From positions 30,035,652-30,099,651 of the forward strand of contig CM061070.1 in NCBI GenBank assembly GCA_030762895.1: a stretch of DNA of 64,000 nucleotides, given 5' to 3'. The notes beneath the pieces were generated by a model. The model ran no database searches, was not told the origin of the DNA, and saw nothing but the letters and a program-made list of their open reading frames with translations. Origin of the DNA: Sophora flavescens. Its lineage: Eukaryota; Streptophyta; Magnoliopsida; Fabales; Fabaceae. Below are positions 55,757 through 63,705 of this stretch, piece after piece (the stretch's first letter is position 1; the number at the start of each line of letters is the position of its first letter). The translations under genes were made by a program, and so were the position numbers.

Positions 55757-55837
55757 CTCTTGATCTTCTCAAATTATTCAAGAGCTAAATTCGAAAACAA
55801 ATGGAAAAGGGAAAGAAAACTTGGGTTGCCTCCCAAG
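55757..55837 (-). other. Two conserved stem-loops after the coding region (element B)
   Basis: The minus strand has CTTGGGAGGCAACCCAAG (55820-55837), then an inverted repeat with arms CTCTTGA/TCAAGAG and a 14-base loop (55757-55784). Both are present with the same spacing order in C and in the nested element at 2497-8050. Confidence 0.72.
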
Positions 55838-55857
55838 AAAGGCTTATTTACGGTCTT

Positions 55858-56324
55858 AAGCTTGACCATACTTCCTTCAGTCAACCGGGGTCTGCTGGGC
55901 GTAGAAATGCAGGAACACTTCTCTTCCATGGGAGTCCTTCAAAGAGACGATTCTTCTCATATGGCCAATTGCACTTCCGCTTCACTCTTTTCACTCTAAG
56001 CTTCATGGCCTTACTCCCTCCCGGCGGAAGTTTTGTTTCCACATGATGAGCAACTCCAACTTCATCACTAATGGGTGCATCATTTGCCATGCAAATCTTC
56101 GGAGTTTATTCCATGTTGAGCTCTTCCTTTACCACTGGAGACGTTATATCGATTCTGCACACATGACTCACAAAAGGAGGGTTGTTATATGAGTTAGTCA
56201 ATTCAAAATCTACCCTACCTTCTTCTACATTCAGAGAGAGTTTGTCATTCCTTACATCTATTATCGCTCCAGCGGTGGCCAAGAATGGCCTTCCTAAAAT
56301 GATGGGGAATTCAGAATTCCCTTT
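55858..56324 (-). pseudogene. Protease C-terminal part and short basic ORF of element B
   Basis: On the minus strand 56106-56324 reads GNSEFPIILGRPFLATAGAI and SLNVEEGRVDFELTN, the end of the aspartic protease, matching C at about 59895-60080. Then 55881-56090 reads ETKLPPGGSKAMKLRVKRVKRK, the counterpart of the basic ORF at 60104 in C. The N-terminal part of the protease lies at 63706-64000, beyond the element C insertion. The gene is split. Confidence 0.85.
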
Positions 56325-56549
56325 TGATGAGTGTGATTCCACCTCATCTTTGTCCATCATTTTGCATGCATTTTCATGTAGTTTAGGCATATTTTTATTA
56401 GATTTTAGGTTAATTTTCCTTTGGAACGGGTAAGGCGGTTTTCGTGTGTTGTTTTGCAGATATCAAGGGTAAATTGCTCAAGATCAACCATGATGAAGTT
56501 TGGATGAAGATGGAGCTTTAAAACTGAAGAAAATGAGCCAAACAGAGCC

Positions 56550-56840
56550 CATCACGGCCTAGTCGTGATGCCCATCACGGCCATGATCGAGCAAAACTGA
56601 AAAAGAAGAAAGGTCAAGTCGAGTCTGCATCACGGCCGGCCGTGATATCCATCATGGCGGTGACCCAAAACCACCACAAGTCGAGCACATCACGGCCCGG
56701 TGTGAAATTCATCACGGGCCATGAAAGGAAGGCTCGCGTCGCGAGCGAGCATCTCGCGTCGCGAGAACTTGAATTTTCCACATGTCCAGACGCAGAGACC
56801 GTCACGGCCTGGCCGTGATGGCCATCACGGCCGTGACGCG
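56550..56840 (+). repeat. CACGGCC palindrome-pair array in the 5' LTR of element C
   Basis: Four pairs of the long then short palindrome at about 56550, 56632, 56691 and 56802, plus a pair of CTCGCGTCGCGAG palindromes at about 56732-56766. Several arms are imperfect here (TAGTCGTGA, CATGGCGGTGA, CCCGGTGTGAA), where the 3' LTR copy has the better palindrome. Confidence 0.93.
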
Positions 56841-56910
56841 CATTACTTGGACCTGAAGAAACCGAAATAGATCAGATTTTGAGTTGGTTTGGGACTCTAA
56901 CTTCCCCATT

Positions 56911-56920
56911 TCTATAAATA
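56911..56920 (+). promoter_or_regulatory. TATA box of element C 5' LTR
   Basis: TCTATAAATA, about 70 bases after the array. Transcription would begin near 56945, giving about 620 bases of U3 and about 915 of R-U5. Repeated at 62752-62761 in the 3' LTR. Confidence 0.7.
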
Positions 56921-57240
56921 TGGACCAAGGCATCAGAAACAGAGAATCATCAACACATTAGGGGCTACTACTCTAGGCATAGATTTAGGATCTCTTCTTC
57001 TCTTCTCCTCTCTTCTCTTTTATGATTTTTATTATGTTGTCATCCCAGCTTGTCATCTCCATGGCAAGACTGGAGTAGTAGCATAGTTTCTAGGGATTAG
57101 GGCTCTGCCCAAGGTTTGTAAATGATGTTAATTTGATGTTGAAACCATTGTTGATTTCATAATTGTTTTAGATCTGATTTCTAGTGTGTTAATCACTCAT
57201 AAATTTCGGCAACCGTTTATTTACGTGACATAGACGTTCT

Positions 57241-57406
57241 AAGGAGGAACCTAACGGTGAACTTAGGATCTCTAGGGTGATTCACTCGTAAAGCCCGGCA
57301 GCCACTGGTTTGTGAGATGTGAATGATCCAAGGAGGAACCTAGCGGTGAACTTAGGTTATTTGCATGACCGAGACATTTCAAGGAGGAACCTAGCGGTGA
57401 ACTTGG
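57241..57406 (+). repeat. Triple AAGGAGGAACCTARCGG repeat in R-U5 of element C
   Basis: Three copies of a word of about 25 bases, AAGGAGGAACCTARCGGT followed by GAACTT, at 57241, 57330 and 57381, not evenly spaced (89 and 51 bases). Identical in the 3' LTR from 63082. The related LTR of B shows one clear copy. Confidence 0.88.
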
Positions 57407-57865
57407 GTGTCGGACCTATAGAAGTCACTGAACGCAAAGGGTCCAATCTGGGATCGACTACCACGAGAGTAGGGGTCGGGTCAATTGGGCACGGCTTTTG
57501 TAACCCGAGAGGGAGCTTAAGCTATCAGAGGATAAACTCGCCTTCAAGGCAATTTCGGTAATCAACAAAGGTAAATCTGTTAGCAACATAAACAGCCTCA
57601 AAGGTAACCCAAATCCCTAGGAATCCGTTTTAGATCGAAAACCCCATAAACATTTGTTTTCTGCTCATCTATCTTTTAATTTTCAAATTCAAAACCTTTT
57701 TCAAAACCCTTTACAAAGTCCAGATATAATCGATTAGAATTTAATTGCGATTCGAGAACACAGTCTCTGTGGGTTCGATATCTTTTATTACTTGACGGCA
57801 GTCCGGTACACTTGCCGGATACGCACGAGCGTCGTCGCACGTCGACTGACGCGACATCAAGTTTT

Positions 57866-57883
57866 TGGCGCCGTTGCCGGGGA
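57866..57883 (+). other. Primer-binding site of element C (tRNA-Asp)
   Basis: TGGCGCCGTTGCCGGGGA, 6 bases after the LTR, identical to that of element A. Confidence 0.94.
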
Positions 57884-58017
57884 CTGTGCCATTTCGAATT
57901 TCAATTCAAATTTTGAATTGATTTTTCTGGACCTTTTCTTTTTGTTTGATTTTTATTTCTGAAATATAAAAAAAAAAAAATCTTTTCCTTCTATTGTATC
58001 CATCTCTCTTGTGTTAT

Positions 58018-60087
58018 ATGCAAAGATCTCTAAGTCTTGGGAGCCTTAGTGAGATTGATCCGAAGATCGAGAGGACCTTCCACAGACGTAGAAGACTACT
58101 AAGAGAGGAAGAGAGGTCGATTCCCATTTCACTCATGGCGAATCAACCGGATACAAAGCCTTTGAAGGACTACGCAGCCCCAAATGCGAGAGGCTTGCGA
58201 ACTGGGATTGCAAGGCCAGAGATTGAGGCAGAGAACTATACCATACCTCCTATGCTAATCAACATGATTAGGCAACATCAATTCGGAGGATTGCCTTCGG
58301 AGGACCCGACCGATCACATAGAGACATTTTTAGAGTTCACCGATGCAATCCGGATTCATGGAGCCTCAGTCGATGTTGTGCGTTTGAGACTATTCCCCTC
58401 ATCTCTCACTGGAAAGGCGAAGGCCTGGCTTAAGCAAATCCCCGCTAACACCTTGACTACTTGGGACCAATTGGAGCAGGCGTTCTTGGAGAAATTCTTC
58501 CCTCCATCCAAGACGGCCTACATAAGAACCCAGATCACCGGCTTCTTCCAGAAAGACGGAGAATCATTATCGGAAGCCTGGGATCGTTACAAGGGACTGC
58601 TGGAGTCGTGCCCACATCACGGACTCGAGAGGTGGTTAATAGTGCACACCTTCTATAACGGATTGGACTACTCTTCGAAGGTGTCACTAGATTCTGCAGC
58701 CGGTGGAGCGTTTATGAATAGGCCTCTCACTGAGGCATTCAACATTATCGAGAATGTCGCCACCAACTACCACCAATGGGGATCCGAAAGAGGTAATAAC
58801 CCGAACAAGATTTCGGGGGGTAAGTTTGAAGTAAGTAGCATTGATCTGATTATTTCTAAATTTGACTCACTAAATAAACGATTAGATAAGATTGAAAGAG
58901 CTAATGTGAGTGCATTAGGTGCTACTAACCTTGTTTGTGAGATTTGTGGAATGCAGGGACATGACATGATGGAATGCCCTCATGGATCCGGCGCTTCGGG
59001 TGAGCAAGTGAACTCTTGTAACAACTACTATGATACGAACCCGAAGCTGCCCAACTATGCTCCCCCAAATCCCTACAACCAAAGAAGGAACAACCCTTAC
59101 CTCTCCTACGGCAACTACAGCAACACGCTCAACCATGAGTTCCAAGAAGGTCAAGGTAATAAGAGAACCACACCGGGGTACCCTCAGGTACAAAGATCTA
59201 AACTCGAGACTTTGTTTGAAAGTTTTGTCGAAACTCAGACAAAACAGAATGAGGAGTTTAGACAACAAGGAAGGGCAGTGAGTGAGGCAATAAAGGATCT
59301 AGCATCTAAGGTAGACAACTTAGCAACTCATAACAAGATGCTAGAAACCCAGATTGCCCAACAAGCCAACACGTACTCGAGACCTAAGGGTGCATTCCCG
59401 GGGCAACCCGAAGCAAATCCCAATGAGCATTGCAATGTCATACACTTGAGGGATGATAAGCTTGGGGTGGGGGTAGCTGAAATGGACGTGGAACCGGAGG
59501 AGGACACGAACGAAAAAGAAGAGCCAGAACCGAAATATGTCCCTCCACCACCGTACCAACCCCCGATACCTTTCCCACAGAGGTTGGTCAGGAAAAAGCA
59601 AGTAGATGTAGAGACTAAAATGCCTACTAAACTGAAAGACCCAGGTAGTTTCTCCATCGCTTGCTCGATTGAACAAGTGCAAATTGACCAAGCCTTATGT
59701 GACCTAGGGGCTAGTGCGAGCTTGATGTCCCTCACTATCATGGAAAGGTTGGGAAGCAAAGAGTTGAGACCATTCAAATTCCCCTTACAAATTGCGGATG
59801 GCTCAACTAGGACTCCTCTAGGCATACTAGAAAATGTTCCTGTAAAGGTAGGGAAAATTCTCATCCCTACCGACTTCCTGGTATTGGATATGAAAGGGAA
59901 TTCTAAATTCCCCATCATTTTAGGAAGGCCATTCTTGGCAACCGCTGGAGCATTAATAGACATAAGGAATGGCAAACTCTCTCTAAATGTAGAGGAAGGT
60001 AGGGTAAATTTTCAGTTGATTAACTCTTGTAACAACCCTCCTTTTGAGAGCCATGTGTGCAGAATTGATGTAACGTCTCCAGCGTAG
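58018..60087 (+). CDS. Gag-protease polyprotein of element C (intact)
   Basis: 689 codons without a break. The first ATG is at 58018 (MQRSLSLGSLSEID). A second at 58135 (MANQPDTKPLKDYAAPNARG) starts nearer the conserved region and resembles the start in element A. Domains: Gag capsid (about residues 60-250, with QFGGLPSEDPTDHIETFLEF, LRLFPSSLTGKAKAWL and HTFYNGLDYSSK); a zinc knuckle CEICGMQGHDMMEC at about 307-320 (C-x2-C-x4-H-x4-C); a coiled-coil linker with ATHNKMLETQIAQQ; and an aspartic protease at about 530-670 with the active site CDLGASASLM (Asp about 562) and PIILGRPFLATAGALID. It would form particles and process itself, but reverse transcription and integration must come from another element. 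Confidence 0.93.
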   Translation: MQRSLSLGSLSEIDPKIERTFHRRRRLLREEERSIPISLMANQPDTKPLKDYAAPNARGLRTGIARPEIEAENYTIPPMLINMIRQHQFGGLPSEDPTDHIETFLEFTDAIRIHGASVDVVRLRLFPSSLTGKAKAWLKQIPANTLTTWDQLEQAFLEKFFPPSKTAYIRTQITGFFQKDGESLSEAWDRYKGLLESCPHHGLERWLIVHTFYNGLDYSSKVSLDSAAGGAFMNRPLTEAFNIIENVATNYHQWGSERGNNPNKISGGKFEVSSIDLIISKFDSLNKRLDKIERANVSALGATNLVCEICGMQGHDMMECPHGSGASGEQVNSCNNYYDTNPKLPNYAPPNPYNQRRNNPYLSYGNYSNTLNHEFQEGQGNKRTTPGYPQVQRSKLETLFESFVETQTKQNEEFRQQGRAVSEAIKDLASKVDNLATHNKMLETQIAQQANTYSRPKGAFPGQPEANPNEHCNVIHLRDDKLGVGVAEMDVEPEEDTNEKEEPEPKYVPPPPYQPPIPFPQRLVRKKQVDVETKMPTKLKDPGSFSIACSIEQVQIDQALCDLGASASLMSLTIMERLGSKELRPFKFPLQIADGSTRTPLGILENVPVKVGKILIPTDFLVLDMKGNSKFPIILGRPFLATAGALIDIRNGKLSLNVEEGRVNFQLINSCNNPPFESHVCRIDVTSPA

Positions 60088-60103
60088 AGAGAAAGAACTT
60101 AGC

Positions 60104-60361
60104 ATGGAAGCAACCCCAAAGATATGCATGGTTGGAGATGCACCCAGTGGTGAAGTTGGAATTGCTGTCCATGCAGAAACAATACTTCCGCCGGGAGGAA
60201 GGAAGGCTAGGAAGCTCCGAGAAAAAAGAGCAAAGCGGAAGCGTTCATCGGGTCGTATGAGCAGAAACGGCTATTTGAAGGAGCTCCATGGAAAAGAAGT
60301 GTTCCTGCACTTCTACGCCCAGCCGGCCCCGGTTGACTTGAAGAAGTATGGTCAAGCTTAA
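60104..60361 (+). CDS. Short basic ORF of element C, possible integrase-tail remnant
   Basis: 85 codons: a start with GDAPSGEVGIAVHAET, a strongly basic middle (RKARKLREKRAKRKRS) and an end VDLKKYGQA just before the conserved stem-loop. B has a similar ORF (55881-56090, minus). In autonomous Athila-type elements the same stem-loop follows the end of integrase, so this could be the last part of a deleted pol gene. Alternatively it is an accessory nucleic-acid-binding peptide. It is 16 bases from the gag-protease stop, in another frame. Confidence 0.5.
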   Translation: MEATPKICMVGDAPSGEVGIAVHAETILPPGGRKARKLREKRAKRKRSSGRMSRNGYLKELHGKEVFLHFYAQPAPVDLKKYGQA

Positions 60362-60379
60362 GACCATAAATAAGCGCTT

Positions 60380-60461
60380 CTTGGGAGGCAACCCAAGTTT
60401 TCTTTCCCTTTTTCCTTTTGTTTTTGATTTAACCTCTTGAATAATTTGAGAAGATCAAGAG
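60380..60461 (+). other. Two conserved stem-loops after the coding region (element C)
   Basis: CTTGGGAGGCAACCCAAG (60380-60397), with AAGCGCTT upstream, and an inverted repeat with arms CTCTTGA/TCAAGAG (60434-60461). Both are the same as in B and the nested element, and the first has a variant in A. Confidence 0.75.
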
Positions 60462-60542
60462 GCAAAAATATCATTAATAAGTTTGTCTAGTGTTTTCAGG
60501 TTGAGAAAGAGAAGAAGAGCATAAAAAAATAAAGTCAGAGGC

Positions 60543-60766
60543 CATCACGCCCTGGCCGTGACAGTGGTCACGGCCGTGATGAACTAAACAAGAGCACAGA
60601 GAGCATCACGGCCTAGCCGTGACAACCATCACGGGCGTGATGAGTAGGATGCCAAGATCAGAGAGCATCACGGCCTAGCCGTGATGTAGATCACGGCCGT
60701 GACAGGGCAACTCCTGAGGATCAGAAACGATCACGGCCTGCCCGTGATAAGCCTCACGGCCGTGAC
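60543..60766 (+). repeat. CACGGCC palindrome-pair array, internal to element C
   Basis: Four pairs: long palindrome, 5-6 bases, short palindrome, at about 60543, 60604, 60665 and 60729, with 20-25 unique bases between pairs. Better conserved than the array in the 5' LTR. Confidence 0.93.
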
Positions 60767-62127
60767 AAAATTTCCACCCAAGTTTTGACTGGAATGTGAG
60801 CCAACACCCGCTAACGACTCGGTAAGTTGTTCCATTTTTCTCCTCTCTCCGACTTGATTATTTACATTGGAGACAATGTAAGTAATCAAGCTTGGGGTAG
60901 GGGTATTTATTTATTTTTGCATTTGCATTGTTGCATTCATATTGCATTCACATAGGCATAGATTGGTATGATCACATTCTCTAGATTTCCCCTCACTTAG
61001 AACATGCATCCGATTGTGAGAACTTGGAGCCAAATGAATTGAGATAGTGAATTTTGAACCCAATTTTTCATTATTCTTGTGATATGGCTAAAAATAAAAA
61101 TTCTTGAGATAATCATTTGATAGTTGATAATTAGCATGTGGTTCCTTAAACTTGTGTACCTCACTGATTTTTGAACTACTAAATGTAAGATTTTGAGCCA
61201 AAAGGGGTATTCACTAAATCTACCCCATTTCTTGTGCTAGAGTGTTGTAATTCCTCTTGGACTGTATTTTCTAGAACTTGACTTGAAACCATTTCAAAAC
61301 TTAAAAATTTCTGAAAACATTTTTGGAAATGATTGAGGCACTAGGTATTTTTCCGGCCTCCCGAGCTTTGAATGATAAATGCTACCCCTTAGTTGCCCAA
61401 TTTTGAGCCTAAAGATAAAATACTTTTCTTGGTACCATGATTTAATTTGATAAATAATGCTTGGTATGGCACCTTTTAAAGTATTACAAAAAGGGTAATT
61501 GGTAGTTGGAAAAAGTATGGGAAGAAAAGCTAGAAAGTAATTTCTCTTGAGCTATAAATCTCCCCTTCTCCAAACAAATAAAAAATGAAATAAACAGAAA
61601 AAAAAATGGAGAAGGGGATGACAAAGAAAGTGAGAAAAGAAAAAAAAAAAAGAAAAGAAAACGAAGAAAGGTGGAAAAAGTAAATCAAAGCCCTTAAAAG
61701 GTATTTTAGAAGGTGTCATACCTTGTAATGTTTGATAATCTATCTAGCCTTCTTGAAAATTCCCTTTCTTTGATTTTCCCACCTAACAATAAATCCCATG
61801 GCCACATTACAACCAAAGGAAAAGACCTCTTAATTCTTAAGTGTTTTCATTAATAAAGTGGAGATTTGATTAATAGTCAAGCCTATGGTAAAATACTTTC
61901 CTTGAGGAAATGGAGTGAATTGCAATAAACCCTAAAACACTTGAGTGAGGTGAGATGAGTGCCCAAATCAGTGAGGACATGAACTTGAAAAACCTTAGCT
62001 TCTAATTGGACTGGAACTTGATTATCTCTAGAGTGCTTATTAAAAATGCCTATTACTTGGATTAGCTTCTAGGGTTCTTAGTTCACTATCCATGCTTTGA
62101 AAGATTTATATCTTATGGCCTGAGTAA
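60767..62127. other. Non-coding 3' internal region of element C
   Basis: No gene. Collinear with B 54095-55438 in reverse. Contains A-rich runs near 61590-61670. ATTTACATTGGAGACAATGT near 60863 is a further inverted repeat (ACATTG/CAATGT) that B also has. Confidence 0.75.
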
Positions 62128-62166
62128 TTGCTTGAGGACAAGCAAAGTTTCAAGCTTGGGGTGATT
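62128..62166 (+). other. Conserved stem-loop and polypurine tract (element C)
   Basis: TTGCTTGAGGACAAGCAA (62128-62145), then CAAGCTTGGGGTGATT directly before the 3' LTR. Confidence 0.8.
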
Positions 62167-63700
62167 TGATGAGTGTGATTCCACCTCATCTTTGTCCATC
62201 ATTTTGCATGCATTTTCATGTAGTTTAGGCATATTTTTATTAGATTTTAGGTTAATTTTCCTTTGGAATGGGTAAGGCGGTTTTCGTGTGTTGTTTTGCA
62301 GATATCAAGGGTAAATTGCTCAAGATCAACCATGATGAAGTTTGGATGAAGATGGAGCTTTAAAACTGAAGAAAATGAGCCAAACAGAGCCCATCACGGC
62401 CTAGCCGTGATGCCCATCACGGTCATGATCGAGCAAAACTGAAAAAGAAGAAAGGTCAAGTCGAGTCATCACGGCCTGGCCGTGATATCCATCACGGCCG
62501 TGACCCAAAACCACCACAAGTCAGAGCACATCACGGCCCAGCCGTGAAATTCATCACGGGACATGAAAGGAAGGCTCGCGTCGCGAGCAGCATCTCGCGT
62601 CGCGAGAAATTGAATTTTCCAGATTTGCAGAGGCAGAGACCGTCACGGCCTGGTCGTGATGGCCATCACGGCCGTGACGCACATTACTTGGACCTGAAGA
62701 AACCGAAATAGATCAGATTTTGAGTTGGTTTGGGACTCTAACTTCCCCATTTCTATAAATATGGACCAAGGCATCAGAAACAGAGAATCATCAACACATT
62801 AGGGGCTACTACTCTAGGCATAGATTTAGGATCTCTTCTTCTCTTCTCCTCTCTTCTCTTTTATGATTTTTATTATGTTGTCATCCCAGCTTGTCATCTC
62901 CATGGCAAGACTGGAGTAGTAGCATAGTTTCTAGGGATTAGGGCTCTGCCCAAGGTTTGTAAATGATGTTAATTTGATGTTGAAACCATTGTTGGTTTCA
63001 TAATTGTTTTAGATCTGATTTCTAGTGTGTTAATCACTCATAAATTTCGGCAACCGTTTATTTACGTGACATAGACGTTCTAAGGAGGAACCTAACGGTG
63101 AACTTAGGATCTCTAGGGTGATTCACTCGTAAAGCCCGGCAGCCACTGGTTTGTGAGATGTGAATGATCCAAGGAGGAACCTAGCGGTGAACTTAGGTTA
63201 TTTGCATGACCGAGACATTTCAAGGAGGAACCTAGCGGTGAACTTGGGTGTCGGACCTATAGAAGTCACTGAACGCAAAGGGTCCAATCTGGGATCGACT
63301 ACCACGAGAGTAGGGGTCGGGTCAATTGGGCACGGCTTTTGTAACCCGAGAGGGAGCTTAAGCTATCAGAGGATAAACTCGCCTTCAAGGCAATTTCGGT
63401 AATCAACAAAGGTAAATCTGTTAGCAACATAAACAGCCTCAAAGGTAACCCAAATCCCTAGGAATCCGTTTTAGATCGAAAACCCCATAAACATTTGTTT
63501 TCTGCTCATCTATCTTTTAATTTTCAAATTCAAAACCTTTTTCAAAACCCTTTACAAAGTCCAGATATAATCGATTAGAATTTAATTGCGATTCGAGAAC
63601 ACAGTCTCTGTGGGTTCGATATCTTTTATTACTTGACGGCAGTCCGGTACACTTGCCGGATACGCACGAGCGTCGTCGCACGTCGACTGACGCGACATCA
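62167..63700 (+). repeat. 3' LTR of element C
   Basis: 1534 bp, the partner of 56325-57859. Its palindrome array (62392-62680) differs from the 5' copy at roughly 13 substitutions and 5 small indels by eye, against about two differences in the other 1.2 kb. TATA box at 62752-62761. Followed by the ccttt target duplication. Confidence 0.95.
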
Positions 63701-63705
63701 CCTTT

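Larger units (their letters stand above)
56325..57859 (+). repeat. 5' LTR of element C
   Basis: TGATGAGTG...CGACATCA. Order: AT-rich start, palindrome array (56550-56840), TATA box (56911-56920), then an R-U5 part with three copies of AAGGAGGAACCTARCGG (57241, 57330, 57381). Outside the array I find about two differences from the 3' LTR (C/T near 56428; A/G near 57155). Confidence 0.95.
56325..63700 (+). mobile_element. Gag-protease-only LTR retrotransposon 'C' (TR-GAG type), complete and young
   Basis: LTRs 56325-57859 (1535 bp) and 62167-63700 (1534 bp) flank a 4.3 kb interior. A perfect 5-bp duplication ccttt (56320-56324 and 63701-63705) and a tRNA-Asp primer site are present. The interior has one intact gag-protease frame, a short basic ORF and non-coding 3' sequence, with no reverse transcriptase, RNase H or integrase. 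This is the layout described for non-autonomous TR-GAG elements. LTRs agree almost perfectly outside the palindrome array, which points to recent insertion. It is inserted in the protease of element B on the opposite strand. Confidence 0.93.

Noticed and set aside
57319..57561. 80-codon frame in the C LTR (and 63160-63402) as a gene
   Set aside because: It spans the repeated AAGGAGGAACCT word, is identical only because LTRs are copies, and has no family resemblance.
1904..57883. tRNA-Asp genes at the TGGCGCCGTTGCCGGGGA sites
   Set aside because: Only the 18 bases complementary to the tRNA 3' end are present, next to LTRs. They are primer-binding sites, not tRNA genes.
53572..62680. The palindrome arrays as a CRISPR array
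   Set aside because: The repeats are 12-17 base palindromes in pairs with uneven spacers, they are within plant LTR elements, and there are no cas genes. The whole window is plant nuclear DNA.
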